From Acidimicrobiales bacterium (lineage in GTDB: Bacteria > Actinomycetota > Acidimicrobiia > Acidimicrobiales > SZUA-35), in contig JAHEJM010000006.1 of assembly GCA_024638815.1 (NCBI GenBank), positions 1 to 64,000 on the forward strand: a stretch of DNA of 64,000 nt, in the 5' to 3' direction. The notes below the pieces were generated by a model. That model was not told where the DNA came from. It made no database searches and saw nothing but the letters and a program-made list of their open reading frames with translations. Below, piece after piece: positions 52,690 to 61,866 of this stretch; position 1 is the stretch's first letter; every line of letters starts with the position of its first letter. The position numbers and the translations under genes are program-made.

Positions 52690-53140
52690 TCCGGTACGCA
52701 TTGCTGACCCTGCTGAGCCAGGGGCCGCGCCACGGTTACCAGCTCAAGGTGGAGTTCGACCGTGCCACCGGTGAGGCGTGGCCGCTCAACTTCGGCCAGG
52801 TCTACACGACCCTTCAGCGGCTGGACAAGGCCGGCCTGGTCGAGGCGGTCGGCTCCGAGAACGACAAGAATCTCTATTCCATCACCGACGCCGGCCGGGC
52901 CGATATCGACCAATGGCTGGCCACACCCGTGACCCAGCCTCTGGCCACCAGGGATTGTCGATCAAGATCCTGGTCGCCGTGGCCACCGGCTACACCAACC
53001 CCGGTCTCGGTCATCGACCGACAGCGCAACGCCACCATGGCCACGCTCCAGTCGGTGACGAGGCTGCGGGCCGACCCAGCGTCCGATGACGGCGACGCCG
53101 GCGCAAGGCGTGGCATGGCTGCTCCACCTGGATCCTGTCG
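52689..53140 (+). pseudogene. Decayed PadR-family regulator
   Basis: The PadR winged helix is clear (RYALLTLLSQGPRHGYQLKV, LNFGQVYTTLQRLDKAGLVE), but the start codon is gone: the in-frame codon before RYALL is CGG, preceded by GTC and, shortly upstream, TGA. After ATPVTQPLATRD the frame shifts to LSIKILVAVATGYTN. It shifts back at a CCCC run to VSVIDRQRNATMATLQ and shifts again to GVAWLLHLD. At least three frameshifts make it non-functional. TTG 52701 could give only a truncated peptide. Confidence 0.8.
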
Positions 53141-53149
53141 GCCTTGACC

Positions 53150-53905
53150 GTACTGACCGTGTCCGGAATCGACTCCGACCGCGGTGTGTGGGTGGAGGCC
53201 GATGGTCGCTACCTGGACTACAGCGGCACGGCCCACGACGAGGTTGGCGAGATTCTCGCCCGGTACGAGATCGAGCCCCGCATCCTGTTCGAGGTCGACA
53301 CCTACCTTGTTCCCCGGGTCGAGGACGACAACGGCGTTCAAAGGTGGTGGTCCGACCGGGCCACCGTGCTCACCGATGATCTGGCCGACGCCCTCCGGCT
53401 CGACCCCGGCGACCGGCAGGCAGCCGCTGACGGAGCCGTTCTGGTCAACACCGCCGCCGTGGGTTACGTCGGCCAAGTGCCGCCCATCGAGAGCTCCACA
53501 ACCTGCGGTTCAGCGCAGGAATACAGGTCGGCAAACCGCCAACACTTCCCGGTATCAGCGGTCGCTCGATCCTGATTGCGGTAGCTGCCATCATCTTGGT
53601 TGTGCTCGGCTGGGTCGGATCGTTGATGGCGGGCGCCGAGCAACGAGCAGCGCTTGCCACGATGGCCGACCTCGGAGCGTCCTCATCGTTGCGACGCCGC
53701 CTCCCCACCATCCAGGCCTTGATCGTGGCCGGGGTGGCCGGAACGGTGGGCTCTGTGCTGGGGACCGTGCTGTTCTTTCTGGTGACGAGGGGTGACTCGT
53801 CGGTTCCGACGTGGATCATTCCATGGGATGCGGTGGCGGTGCTGGCCTTCGCTGTTCCCGCCGCAGTCACATTGCTGGTGTGGCTGTCAGCCGCCGTCCA
53901 GATCC
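53150..53905 (+). pseudogene. Remnant of an FtsX-type ABC transporter permease
   Basis: Two frames carry pieces of one permease. 53150-53490 encodes an extracytoplasmic segment (EILARYEIEPRILFEVDTYL). After a frameshift near 53490, GRSILIAVAAIILVVLGWVG, then AEQRAALATMADLGASSSL and LIVAGVAGTVGSVLGTVLFF, form the last FtsX domain. The ATPase gene usually found between padR and the permease, and the permease N-terminus, are missing. The 3' end overlaps the SWIM gene stop. A padR-ABC-ftsX operon was probably here and has been deleted. Confidence 0.7.
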
Positions 53906-55056
53906 GGGGGCTCGACCAGGTCGGCGGGATCGGCGGCCGACGGGGCGACCAACACCCAGCCCAGGGCGTCGTCGGGTTCGAATCGCCACCAGCGACCGTC
54001 GGGGTCGAGTCGTAGCTGCACTCCTGCGCTGCTGACGGCATTGCCCCGAACCCTGGCCCCCGGGCCCAGGGCCGCCACCCCGGGTTGGAGCAGCCCGGTC
54101 TCAGGCTCCCAACGTCGCCGGGACACGGCCAGGCCGGCGGCGCCTCCCTGCTCGAAAGCCAGGGCCGCCGCCGACAGTTCGTCCAGGGGCAGACCGGTGG
54201 CGGCGGCGATGCGACCCCGGTCACCGTTGACGGCCCGGCGGGCGACATCGGCTCCCACGGTGAGATCGAGATCGGACTCACCGTCGCCGGCCAGCATGGA
54301 CCGGGCCCGTTCGGCGGCGTCGGCCACCAGCTCGGCCAACTCGGCACTATCGACGGCGGCCTCGATGGGAGGGGCGACGGCCAGCGGTACCAGCCGACCG
54401 GCTTGGGCCGGGGCCGTGATCGAGCGGGTGAACGGCACCGGTTTGCGCCGATAGGCGGCGGCCGCCGATGTACCCGGATCACGGCCCCGAGCATGGTCCT
54501 GATCGTCGGTGGCCAATCCCAGGCGCTCGGCCCGGCGGTCCCGAATCTTGCGCCGGAGTTCGTCACGACCTCGACCCCGGATCAGGGCCAGGGCGAACGG
54601 ATCCCGGTCGAACACCTCGACCGAGGCGAGAGCCACAGCCGCTCCGTGGCGGCACAGGTCCCGACCGTCGGAACAGGTGCAGTGGCAGCTCACCTCCCCG
54701 GTCGATGGCACCAGGGCGGCCCGCAGCTCCTCGGTCATGACCCCGGCCAGCACGGCGGCCGACCCTGGCCCGGACCGCTCGATGGCTCGGGTCAGCTCCT
54801 CCCATCGCCCGTCGTCGAAGGTCCGAACCCCTATCTGGGCGACGTGCACGGTCGAACCGTCACCGGAGCGGGAGCCGTCGACCCGAGCCCGGATCAAACC
54901 CGGTTCCATCTCCAGCTGCTCCACCCGGCCCAGCAGCGACCGGCCGGACTCAAGGGCTCGGTCGGCGGTGGCGATGGAGGCGACCAGACGATCGAGCCAG
55001 ATCCGACCGGCGGTCACCTGGGGGTTCAGGGCCCCACCGTTCATGGCATCGTTCAT
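53887..55056 (-). CDS. SWIM zinc-finger protein
   Basis: Partner protein of the adjacent Snf2 helicase. The SWIM motif CHCTCSDGRDLCRHGAAV (CxCx(n)CxH) lies at about residues 123-140. The N-terminal half resembles mycobacterial SWIM proteins; the C-terminal half is Ala/Arg-rich. The ATG at 55056 overlaps the helicase stop by 4 nt (ATGA), so it is translationally coupled. The last 20 residues overlap the ftsX remnant, so the native C-terminus may have been changed by the deletion. Confidence 0.85.
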   Translation of the reverse strand: MNDAMNGGALNPQVTAGRIWLDRLVASIATADRALESGRSLLGRVEQLEMEPGLIRARVDGSRSGDGSTVHVAQIGVRTFDDGRWEELTRAIERSGPGSAAVLAGVMTEELRAALVPSTGEVSCHCTCSDGRDLCRHGAAVALASVEVFDRDPFALALIRGRGRDELRRKIRDRRAERLGLATDDQDHARGRDPGTSAAAAYRRKPVPFTRSITAPAQAGRLVPLAVAPPIEAAVDSAELAELVADAAERARSMLAGDGESDLDLTVGADVARRAVNGDRGRIAAATGLPLDELSAAALAFEQGGAAGLAVSRRRWEPETGLLQPGVAALGPGARVRGNAVSSAGVQLRLDPDGRWWRFEPDDALGWVLVAPSAADPADLVEPPDLDGG

Positions 55057-58000
55057 CGCGGACTCCCGGCGTTGAGATCGGTCTCGAGGTCGACCAGGCG
55101 GGCCAGCTCGGCATCGTCCAAGTCACCGATCCAGGCCTCGCCGTCGGCCGTGATCTCCCCGATGACCCGATCGGCCAGCTCCCGCTTTGCCCCCAGCAGT
55201 TCGGCCACCCGATCCTCCACCGTTCCCTGCGTCACCAACCGGTGCACGGTCACCGTGTCGGTCTGACCGATGCGGTGGGCCCGGTCGGTGGCCTGATCCT
55301 CCACCGCCGGGTTCCACCACCGGTCGTAGTGGATGACGGTGGTGGCGGCGGTGAGGTTGAGCCCTGTTCCGGCCGCCTTGAGCGACAGCACCAGCACGCC
55401 CAGCTCGCCGGCCTGGAACCGATCGACCAGCCGCTGCCGGGCCCCTGCCGACAACCCACCGTGGACGAACCCGACCCGATGACCGCCGGCCGCGAGGTGG
55501 CGTTCCAGCAGCCGGCCCATAGCCACGTACTGGGTGAAGACCAACGCCGCTTCGCCGCTGTCGACGGCGGCGGTCAGCACGTCGTCCAGCGCCTCCAGCT
55601 TTCCCGACCGGCCGTCCACGGGACCGGCCTCGCCCAGGTACTGGGCCGGATGATTCGTGATCTGCTTCAGCCTGGTCAACAGGGCCAGCACCAGGCCCCG
55701 ACGCTGGATGCCCTCGGCCCGGCCCACCTGGGCCAGTGTTTCATCTACCTCGGCCCGGTACAGCGTGGCCTGCTCAGGGGTGAGCGGCACGATCATGTCC
55801 CCCTCGATCTTCTCCGGCAGCTCGGGGGCGATGGCGGGATCGGACTTCCGTCGCCGCAACAGGAACGGCTCCAGCACCCGGGTCAGCCGGTCGGTGGCAG
55901 TGGCGTCGCCGTCCCGTTCCACCGGTACGGCCGTCAGTCGGCGGAATGTGGCCAACGGCCCCAGCAAGCCGGGCACGGCCCAATCCATGATCGACCACAG
56001 CTCGCTCAGCCGGTTCTCCACCGGCGTGCCGGTGAGGGCGATACGGGCCCGTGACGGCACCCGTCGCAGGGCCTTCGCCGTGGAGGATCTCGGGTTCTTG
56101 GCCTGCTGGGCCTCGTCGGCCACCACCAGACCCCAGTCCACGGCCATCAGGAACTCGATGTCGCTGCGGACCACGCCGTAGCTGGTGACGACCAGCTCGT
56201 CCGGCTTGAGCCCGTCGAGATCCCGAGCCTGACCGTGGTAGACGCGAACCGGGATGTCGGGGGCGAACCGGGCGGCCTCCCGCTTCCAGTTGGCCAGCAG
56301 CGAGGTCGGCGCCACCACCAGGGTGGGGGCATGTCCCGGCCCCGACTCATCGCCACCCGAACCCGAGCCCCGCTCGGCCAACAGGCAATGCAGGGCCAGG
56401 ACCTGGATGGTCTTGCCCAGACCCATGTCATCGGCCAGACAACCACCGAGGCCGAGCGACACCAGGTCGGCCATCCACCCCAGACCCCGCCGCTGATAGG
56501 GCCGGAGCTCGGCCCGCAGACCCAGCGGTTCGGGCTGTGGGCGGGGCCGGGAGAGCTCGGCCACCCGCCTGATCCACCGGGCCGGCTCCGCCGTCACCGA
56601 GATGGCCGCCGGACCGTCGTGTTCCGGTTCGGTCTGGAACCACAGACCGTCCTCACCACCCCCATCGCTCGCCCCGTCGGCGGTGTCGGCCCCACCAGCC
56701 GCCACCCCGCGGGCCAGCACGGAGGCCAACACCTCGACCGCCGACAATCCCGGGGGCGGGGCCGTGAGCCGGCGACGGGTGCCGGGGTCGAGCCGGATCC
56801 AGCGGCCTCGAACCGGCACCAGGGCTCGCTTGGCCTGACCCAGAACCCGGAGTTCCTCCACGGTCAGCGGCACCCCGTCGAGCAGGAACTCCCAGTCCAC
56901 GGTGAGCAGCCGCTCCAGATCGAATACGGTTTGCAGCGAGCCGGCCGGGGCCGACACCGAGGCCACCAGTCGGCGCTCAAGGCGGGGGGCGACCAGATCG
57001 ACCGGCCACCGCACCTCCACCCCCCGATCGGCCAGGGCGTCGAGCCGGTCGAGCAGCACCTCCAGCTGGTGATCGTCGAGCGAGACCTCACCGGGCGCCT
57101 GATCACCGAGTACATCGTCGCAACCGGGGACCAGCTCGGCCACGGTTCGCAGGCCGGTCAGAAGAACCAGTTCGGCTTCATCGCCGAAGCGGGAGGTGAT
57201 CTCGCTCGGAGCCGACCAGAACCGGTCGGCATCCACCATCAGTGAGGGATCGTCCACACCACGGAGCCGGAACCGGCCCGTCCAGGCGCCCGGTCCCTGA
57301 TCGGCCAACGCCGATGACGGTCCGGGCCGCACGCCGGCCGGCTCCGCCGCCGGTTCCATGTCGATGACCAATCGGCAGCCGGCGCAGTGGGCAACGGCCA
57401 GATCGTGGACCCAGGGCCGGAGGTGGTAAGCCCTGGTCGGCTCGGGGTCGGCAAACAATCGCAGGGAGCCGACCCGTGGTGCGGCCGGGGTACGGAGGAA
57501 GCGATCGGCCACGGCGTCGAGCACCGAGCGGACGGCGAACGCCGGGTCACCGACCAGGCGGCGACCGCTCGACCGGTCACCGTTGACCGGGACGGCGTGG
57601 GCCTCGAATGGGAGGGCGGCGGCCAGCGCCTGCACCGTGCGACGGTGATCGTAGCTCAGCGGATCGACCCGCCAGGTGTCATAGCCGTCGGGGCTGATCC
57701 AGGGCAGCACGCGCCCCTCGGCCACCAACAGCAGGGCGAACCGCACCACGTCGGCCCAGGCGTGAGCCGACGCCACGGCGTCGTCGGCCCGGCCCAATGC
57801 GGCCAGCGCATCGATGGCGCAGCCCATGTCCAGACGTCTGGTCGCCACCGTGGTGGCCCGCACCCCTCGCTTGGCCGGAACCAGCACGGTGACGTCGACC
57901 GCCTCCCCCTCATCGGACTCGAACGCCGAGAGCAGCCCGCCGGGATCATCCGGGTTCCAGCAGGCGAACCACGACGACCGTGCCGGCTCGCCGGGCAGGA

Positions 58001-58076
58001 AGGTGACGGCCCCGGCCGACAACAGTCCCGATTCCGGGCTCGACATCCCGTGAGACAATCGCTCCATCAGCGGCAT
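55053..58076 (-). CDS. Snf2/Rad54-type helicase
   Basis: Large SWI2/SNF2 ATPase of the bacterial HelZ-like group. ATG 58076 gives 1007 aa; the track ORF from 58433 adds an unlikely leader, and ATG 58067 or 58046 are alternatives. The N-terminal about 450 residues are the family-specific region. Helicase motifs: DDMGLGKTIQVLALHCLLAE (I), VVADEAQQAKN (II, DEAQ), LTGTPVENRLSELWSIMD (III), then KAAGTGLNLTAATTVIHYDR and DQATDRAHRIGQ (V/VI). Translocates on DNA, probably in repair or chromosome maintenance; forms a two-gene unit with the SWIM protein. Confidence 0.92.
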   Translation of the reverse strand: MPLMERLSHGMSSPESGLLSAGAVTFLPGEPARSSWFACWNPDDPGGLLSAFESDEGEAVDVTVLVPAKRGVRATTVATRRLDMGCAIDALAALGRADDAVASAHAWADVVRFALLLVAEGRVLPWISPDGYDTWRVDPLSYDHRRTVQALAAALPFEAHAVPVNGDRSSGRRLVGDPAFAVRSVLDAVADRFLRTPAAPRVGSLRLFADPEPTRAYHLRPWVHDLAVAHCAGCRLVIDMEPAAEPAGVRPGPSSALADQGPGAWTGRFRLRGVDDPSLMVDADRFWSAPSEITSRFGDEAELVLLTGLRTVAELVPGCDDVLGDQAPGEVSLDDHQLEVLLDRLDALADRGVEVRWPVDLVAPRLERRLVASVSAPAGSLQTVFDLERLLTVDWEFLLDGVPLTVEELRVLGQAKRALVPVRGRWIRLDPGTRRRLTAPPPGLSAVEVLASVLARGVAAGGADTADGASDGGGEDGLWFQTEPEHDGPAAISVTAEPARWIRRVAELSRPRPQPEPLGLRAELRPYQRRGLGWMADLVSLGLGGCLADDMGLGKTIQVLALHCLLAERGSGSGGDESGPGHAPTLVVAPTSLLANWKREAARFAPDIPVRVYHGQARDLDGLKPDELVVTSYGVVRSDIEFLMAVDWGLVVADEAQQAKNPRSSTAKALRRVPSRARIALTGTPVENRLSELWSIMDWAVPGLLGPLATFRRLTAVPVERDGDATATDRLTRVLEPFLLRRRKSDPAIAPELPEKIEGDMIVPLTPEQATLYRAEVDETLAQVGRAEGIQRRGLVLALLTRLKQITNHPAQYLGEAGPVDGRSGKLEALDDVLTAAVDSGEAALVFTQYVAMGRLLERHLAAGGHRVGFVHGGLSAGARQRLVDRFQAGELGVLVLSLKAAGTGLNLTAATTVIHYDRWWNPAVEDQATDRAHRIGQTDTVTVHRLVTQGTVEDRVAELLGAKRELADRVIGEITADGEAWIGDLDDAELARLVDLETDLNAGSPR

Positions 58077-58208
58077 CCTACTACCGAACAACCGTTCTGG
58101 AGCGACCGCCGGGCGACCTTCGCCGATCCGACCCGGCCCCGACCCCGGCCGGGGCCACGAACCCAGCCGGGTTCGCCGTCGCCTCGAACGGCTATCGTGC
58201 TCGGAACC

Positions 58209-58808
58209 ATGCGATGTCTCGTCGTTCACGCCCACCCCGACCCGGACTCGTTCAACACCGCACTGCTCCGCCGGGTCGAGCTCGGCCTGCGGTCGGCCGG
58301 CCACGAGGTCGACACCATCGATCTCCACCAGTCGAGCTTCGATCCCTGCGTGAGCGAGGACGAGCACCGCCACTATCTCACGCTGGTGGACGACGGTCCC
58401 GACGGTCACCTCGATCCGGTGGTGGCCGACCACATGGCCCGGGTGGGGCGGGCCGAGATGCTGGTGTTCGTCTACCCCACCTGGTGGTCCGGCCTACCGG
58501 CGATGATGAAAGGCTGGCTGGAGCGGGTGCTGCTTCCCGGTTTCGCCTTCACCCTCACCGACCGGGGGGTGCGACCGGCGCTGACCAACATCCGTCACCT
58601 GGTCGGCATCACGACCTACGGGTCGGGACGGCTCGAGGTGACGGTGCTGGGCGACGCCGGACGGCGCACCATCGGCCGCGCCCTGCGCCTCCTGTGCCAC
58701 CGGCGGTGCCGGACGACCTGGCTGGCCATGCACCGCCTCGACACCGCCACCGATGCCGAACGGCAGGCCTTTCTCGACCGGGTGGAGCGGGGGGTGACGG
58801 AACTGTGA
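58209..58808 (+). CDS. Flavodoxin-fold NAD(P)H:quinone oxidoreductase, copy 1
   Basis: NQO1/KefF-type flavoprotein. ATG 58209 begins RCLVVHAHPDPDSFNTALLR, with the FMN/FAD phosphate-binding loop HAHPDPDSFN. The flavin isoalloxazine block FVYPTWWSGLPAMMKGWLERV is intact. 199 aa. The C-terminus has LLCHRRCRTTWLAMHRLD, shared with the next gene and carrying two cysteines. The track ORF from 57387 runs back through the divergent helicase and is wrong. Confidence 0.85.
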   Translation: MRCLVVHAHPDPDSFNTALLRRVELGLRSAGHEVDTIDLHQSSFDPCVSEDEHRHYLTLVDDGPDGHLDPVVADHMARVGRAEMLVFVYPTWWSGLPAMMKGWLERVLLPGFAFTLTDRGVRPALTNIRHLVGITTYGSGRLEVTVLGDAGRRTIGRALRLLCHRRCRTTWLAMHRLDTATDAERQAFLDRVERGVTEL

Positions 58809-58849
58809 GGCGGAAGGTGGAGCAGGCGGCGGGCCGGATCCGGGGGACG

Positions 58850-59449
58850 ATGTCGAGGCGGTGCCCCACGAACAATCTGGTGGTGGTGTGCCACCCCAAG
58901 CCCGAGAGCCTGACCAGGGCCGGTTTCCGGCGGGTGCTGGCCGGCCTGGAACGAACCGGCCGACCGGTCCGGGTGCTCGACCTCGACGCCGAGGACTTCG
59001 ACCCCCGCCTGCGAAGGTTCGAGGTCATCAACCACCTCGGCCACCCCGACCAGCGGCCCGATCTGGCCCACCACATCGAAGCCCTGCAGTGGGCCAACCG
59101 CCTGATCCTCGTCTACCCCACCTGGTTCAGCGGTCAGCCGGCCCGGCTCAAGGGCTGGTTCGACCGGGTGTGGATGCACGAGGTGGCGTTCGAACTACCA
59201 CCGGGATCCAACCGCATCCGGGGCCGGCTCGACAACATCACCGAGATTGTCGTCGTCACCACCATGGGCTCCAGCCGCCGGGTCAACCTCGTCCAGGGAA
59301 ACGGGGGTCGACTGCGCGTTCGCCGCACCCTGCGAGTGCTCTGCCACCGGCGTTGCCGCACTCGATGGATCGCCCTGTACAACGTCGACGCCTCCACCGA
59401 GTCCGAACGTCGGGACTGGCTGCGGAAGCTCGAGAACCTGCACTGGTAG
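58850..59449 (+). CDS. Flavodoxin-fold NAD(P)H:quinone oxidoreductase, copy 2
   Basis: Tandem paralogue of the preceding gene. LVVVCHPKPESLTRAGFRRV replaces the HAHPDPDSFN loop; LVYPTWFSGQPARLKGWFDRV is the flavin block. The end reads VLCHRRCRTRWIALYNVD. ATG 58850 after GGGGGACG gives 199 aa, identical in length to copy 1. GTG 58805, overlapping the upstream stop as GTGA, is the alternative. The pair probably forms a heterodimer or acts on related quinones. Confidence 0.83.
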   Translation: MSRRCPTNNLVVVCHPKPESLTRAGFRRVLAGLERTGRPVRVLDLDAEDFDPRLRRFEVINHLGHPDQRPDLAHHIEALQWANRLILVYPTWFSGQPARLKGWFDRVWMHEVAFELPPGSNRIRGRLDNITEIVVVTTMGSSRRVNLVQGNGGRLRVRRTLRVLCHRRCRTRWIALYNVDASTESERRDWLRKLENLHW

Positions 59450-59622
59450 GGCCCGGCCCGGGCACCCTGAGTCCGTGGTCCCATCACCGGTGCAGCCGTG
59501 GTGCCAATGCCCCACCACGGCGTGGGTGGTCGTGCCGCCCGAGCGGACCGGGCCCGGACCGACACGTACCGTGACGATCAGTGCAGGCGCCCCACGTGGG
59601 CAGGATCGTCAGGCGGAACGAT

Positions 59623-60840
59623 ATGGGACAGCAGCTCCTTCAGCTTCTGGGAACCGTGGGATCGATGACGTTGCTGGTGCTGGCGGTGTTGCTGCTGGTG
59701 GTGGCCGTCGGATCGGTGATCTACGGCTATCTCACCCCGGCCGGGCCCGAAACCCCGAGCCGATACGCAGACGGCCCCCACCGGCTGTTCGACTGCGCAA
59801 TCCTCATCGCCAGCAAGAACGGATCGGCGACCATGGCCACCACGGTGAGCCATGCCGTGGCCAACCAGGTGCCGGTGTATGTGCTCAGCGACGGCAGTGA
59901 CGACGATACGGTGGCCGTGGCCCGAGCCGCCGGGGCCGACGTGGTCGAGTACCGGATCAACCGGGGAAAGCCAACCACCCTCCACACCGGGTGCGGAGAC
60001 CTCGACCTGCTGGCCCGCTACCGGTTCCTCACCATCATCGACGACGACACCCACCTGGAGCCCGACTTCGTGGCTCACTCCCTGGAGTACTTCGACGGTG
60101 ACACCGCCATCGTGGTCGGCCGGACCTGCACCCTGTGGCCCCGATCCCTGCGGTGGAACCCGTTCGTGGCCTACCGGGCCTTCGCCTACTGGTTCTATCA
60201 GCTGGCGGTTCGAACTCCCCAGTCGTGGGCCAACGCCCTCAACTGCATCTCGGGTTCGAATTCCACCTACCGCACCGAGGTGTTGCGGGAGGTGCTGGTG
60301 GCCAACACCCCCTACATCGTCGACGACACGTACTGGGTGCTGGAAACCCACCGCCGCAGGCTGGGCCGCATTCGATACGGTCCCCGAGCCTGGGCCTGGA
60401 TCCAGGACCCGACCAACCTCGAGGACTTCTACAAGCAGAACCTGCGCTGGCTGTGGGGAACCAACCAGGGCATCGTCGGCCACCGCATCGGCTCCACCTT
60501 GCTCCGGGGGCGGCCCACCGTGTTCGAAACGCTGTACACGCTGCTGATCGCCCACTGGATCACCTACCTGGTCGGGTTGCCGGTGCTGGTCTACCTGGCC
60601 CTGACCCAGGGCATCGGGCTGGTGCTGATGCTGCTGGCCACTCGTTGGCTCGTGTTCTACGGCCTGCTGGCCCTGGCCGCACTACGGCTGCGCCACTTCC
60701 ACCTGATCCTGTTCGGGCCGGTCCTGGTGGCCGTCGATCTGTTGTATCGGGTGATCTGGTTGCACTCCATCGCCAAGACCATCCGCCAACCAACGGTCGA
60801 GTCCTGCACCTGGGAGTCGCCGGCCAGGGTGGCGTCATGA
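59623..60840 (+). CDS. Family 2 glycosyltransferase, membrane-bound
   Basis: Processive-type GT2 (cellulose synthase/hyaluronan synthase-like). An N-terminal TM (about 10-35) is followed by the catalytic domain: CAILIASKNG, YVLSDGSDDDTV, LTIIDDDTHLEPDFV (DDD), CISGSNSTYRTEV, IVDDTYWVLETHRRR and the QxxRW motif in YKQNLRWLWGTN. Three to four C-terminal TM helices. ATG 59623 follows AGGCGG; GTG 59581 has no ribosome site. 405 aa. Sugar and product unknown. Followed by the small LPxTG gene. Confidence 0.88.
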   Translation: MGQQLLQLLGTVGSMTLLVLAVLLLVVAVGSVIYGYLTPAGPETPSRYADGPHRLFDCAILIASKNGSATMATTVSHAVANQVPVYVLSDGSDDDTVAVARAAGADVVEYRINRGKPTTLHTGCGDLDLLARYRFLTIIDDDTHLEPDFVAHSLEYFDGDTAIVVGRTCTLWPRSLRWNPFVAYRAFAYWFYQLAVRTPQSWANALNCISGSNSTYRTEVLREVLVANTPYIVDDTYWVLETHRRRLGRIRYGPRAWAWIQDPTNLEDFYKQNLRWLWGTNQGIVGHRIGSTLLRGRPTVFETLYTLLIAHWITYLVGLPVLVYLALTQGIGLVLMLLATRWLVFYGLLALAALRLRHFHLILFGPVLVAVDLLYRVIWLHSIAKTIRQPTVESCTWESPARVAS

Positions 60841-60919
60841 TGGCGACGAACCGTGACCGTCCGTTCTACGAAGACACCAACAGTACCAACCCCTTGAGGG
60901 CAAGAAAGGAGGACGGAGA

Positions 60920-61039
60920 ATGTCCGAATCCCTACCGGTAACCGGGACGACGACGACGCTGATCACCAGCTTCGGAGCCGCACTGGTAGCCATCGGCGGG
61001 TTCTGCGTCGGCATTGGTCGACGCCTGGCTCATCGGTGA
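60920..61039 (+). CDS. Stand-alone LPxTG sorting-signal peptide (39 aa)
   Basis: Missed by the ORF track. AAAGGAGGACGGAGA precedes ATG 60920, an excellent ribosome site. The product begins MSESLPVTGTTTTLITS, continues hydrophobic (FGAALVAIGGFCVGIG) and ends RRLAHR. This is a complete sortase sorting signal (LPVTG, TM, basic tail) with only four residues before it. The frame has no other start back to a TGA at 60854. A 34-aa ORF (60837-60941) overlaps the glycosyltransferase stop and this start and may couple translation. Processing would release a short peptide only, so its role is obscure. Confidence 0.65.
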   Translation: MSESLPVTGTTTTLITSFGAALVAIGGFCVGIGRRLAHR

Positions 61040-61163
61040 CCCCGGTCGTCATGGCCCGGGGCCTGGTCACTGTCTGCCTGCACACGCAGTCGACCGCGGC
61101 CCCGGGCGTGACGACGTACCACCGGCTCAAGGTCGTCGTTCGGATCCGTCTCCGGCAACCGTC

Positions 61164-61844
61164 ATGAACACCAACCTCACCCTCCATCCCGCCGCCAACC
61201 CCTGGGGTCCCGGTGTCGAGGATCTCACTTTTCTGGCCGACGTCCTGATCGACCTGACCCTCCCGGAGAAAGCCAGACCGACGCCGACACTCACGGCCCC
61301 AACCATGACGGCGACGAGACTCACGACCCCGACCGGTACGTCCGGCTCGTCGCCCACCAGGGAGCGGCGCGAGCCCACGGTGATCATCGACCTTGTCGAT
61401 GACGGCCACCCCCAACCGGCCGAGATATGGGCTCTGAGCGATGACAGCGAGGTCGGTCGGGTGGTGTCGCCGCTCATCATGCGACGGCTCAGACTGCGAT
61501 GGATCCGGCATCGAACCGGGGTGGGGCTGAACTCTCCCCAGGCCGTCCACTACCCGAGCATCCGGGGATTCGCCCAGCGTCATGCCGACCGGCTGAGCGC
61601 CCGGTGTCCCGAGCTGGGGCCCCGTGTTCAGCACCGCATCGAGGGCTTCCTCCAACTGGACGACGACGACTTCAACGCCTGCTACAACTACCTGGGCGAT
61701 CCCACCCCGGAGTATCTACGGCTGAGCCGGCGACTCGACGACCAGCCCCTCGATGACCGGCCATCGGCACGTTCCGCTCCCGGTGGCGGCCACCGGCGTC
61801 GGGCCAAGGCCGTCCAACTCGACCTGCGGGATCGGTCGTCCTGA
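61164..61844 (+). CDS. Hypothetical protein
   Basis: No family recognised. ATG 61164 (MNTNLTLHPAANPWGPG) is chosen because the earlier track region (from 61014) is Pro/Arg/Gly-rich and overlaps the LPxTG gene. Residues 1-35 and 70-190 look protein-like (VIIDLVDDGHPQPAEIWALS, FLQLDDDDFNACYNYLGDPT). A Thr/Pro stretch lies between them and the C-terminus is basic. No signal peptide or TM segment. Weak ribosome site. Confidence 0.5.
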   Translation: MNTNLTLHPAANPWGPGVEDLTFLADVLIDLTLPEKARPTPTLTAPTMTATRLTTPTGTSGSSPTRERREPTVIIDLVDDGHPQPAEIWALSDDSEVGRVVSPLIMRRLRLRWIRHRTGVGLNSPQAVHYPSIRGFAQRHADRLSARCPELGPRVQHRIEGFLQLDDDDFNACYNYLGDPTPEYLRLSRRLDDQPLDDRPSARSAPGGGHRRRAKAVQLDLRDRSS

Positions 61845-61866
61845 CCGGTCACCGAGCCGACCGGGA

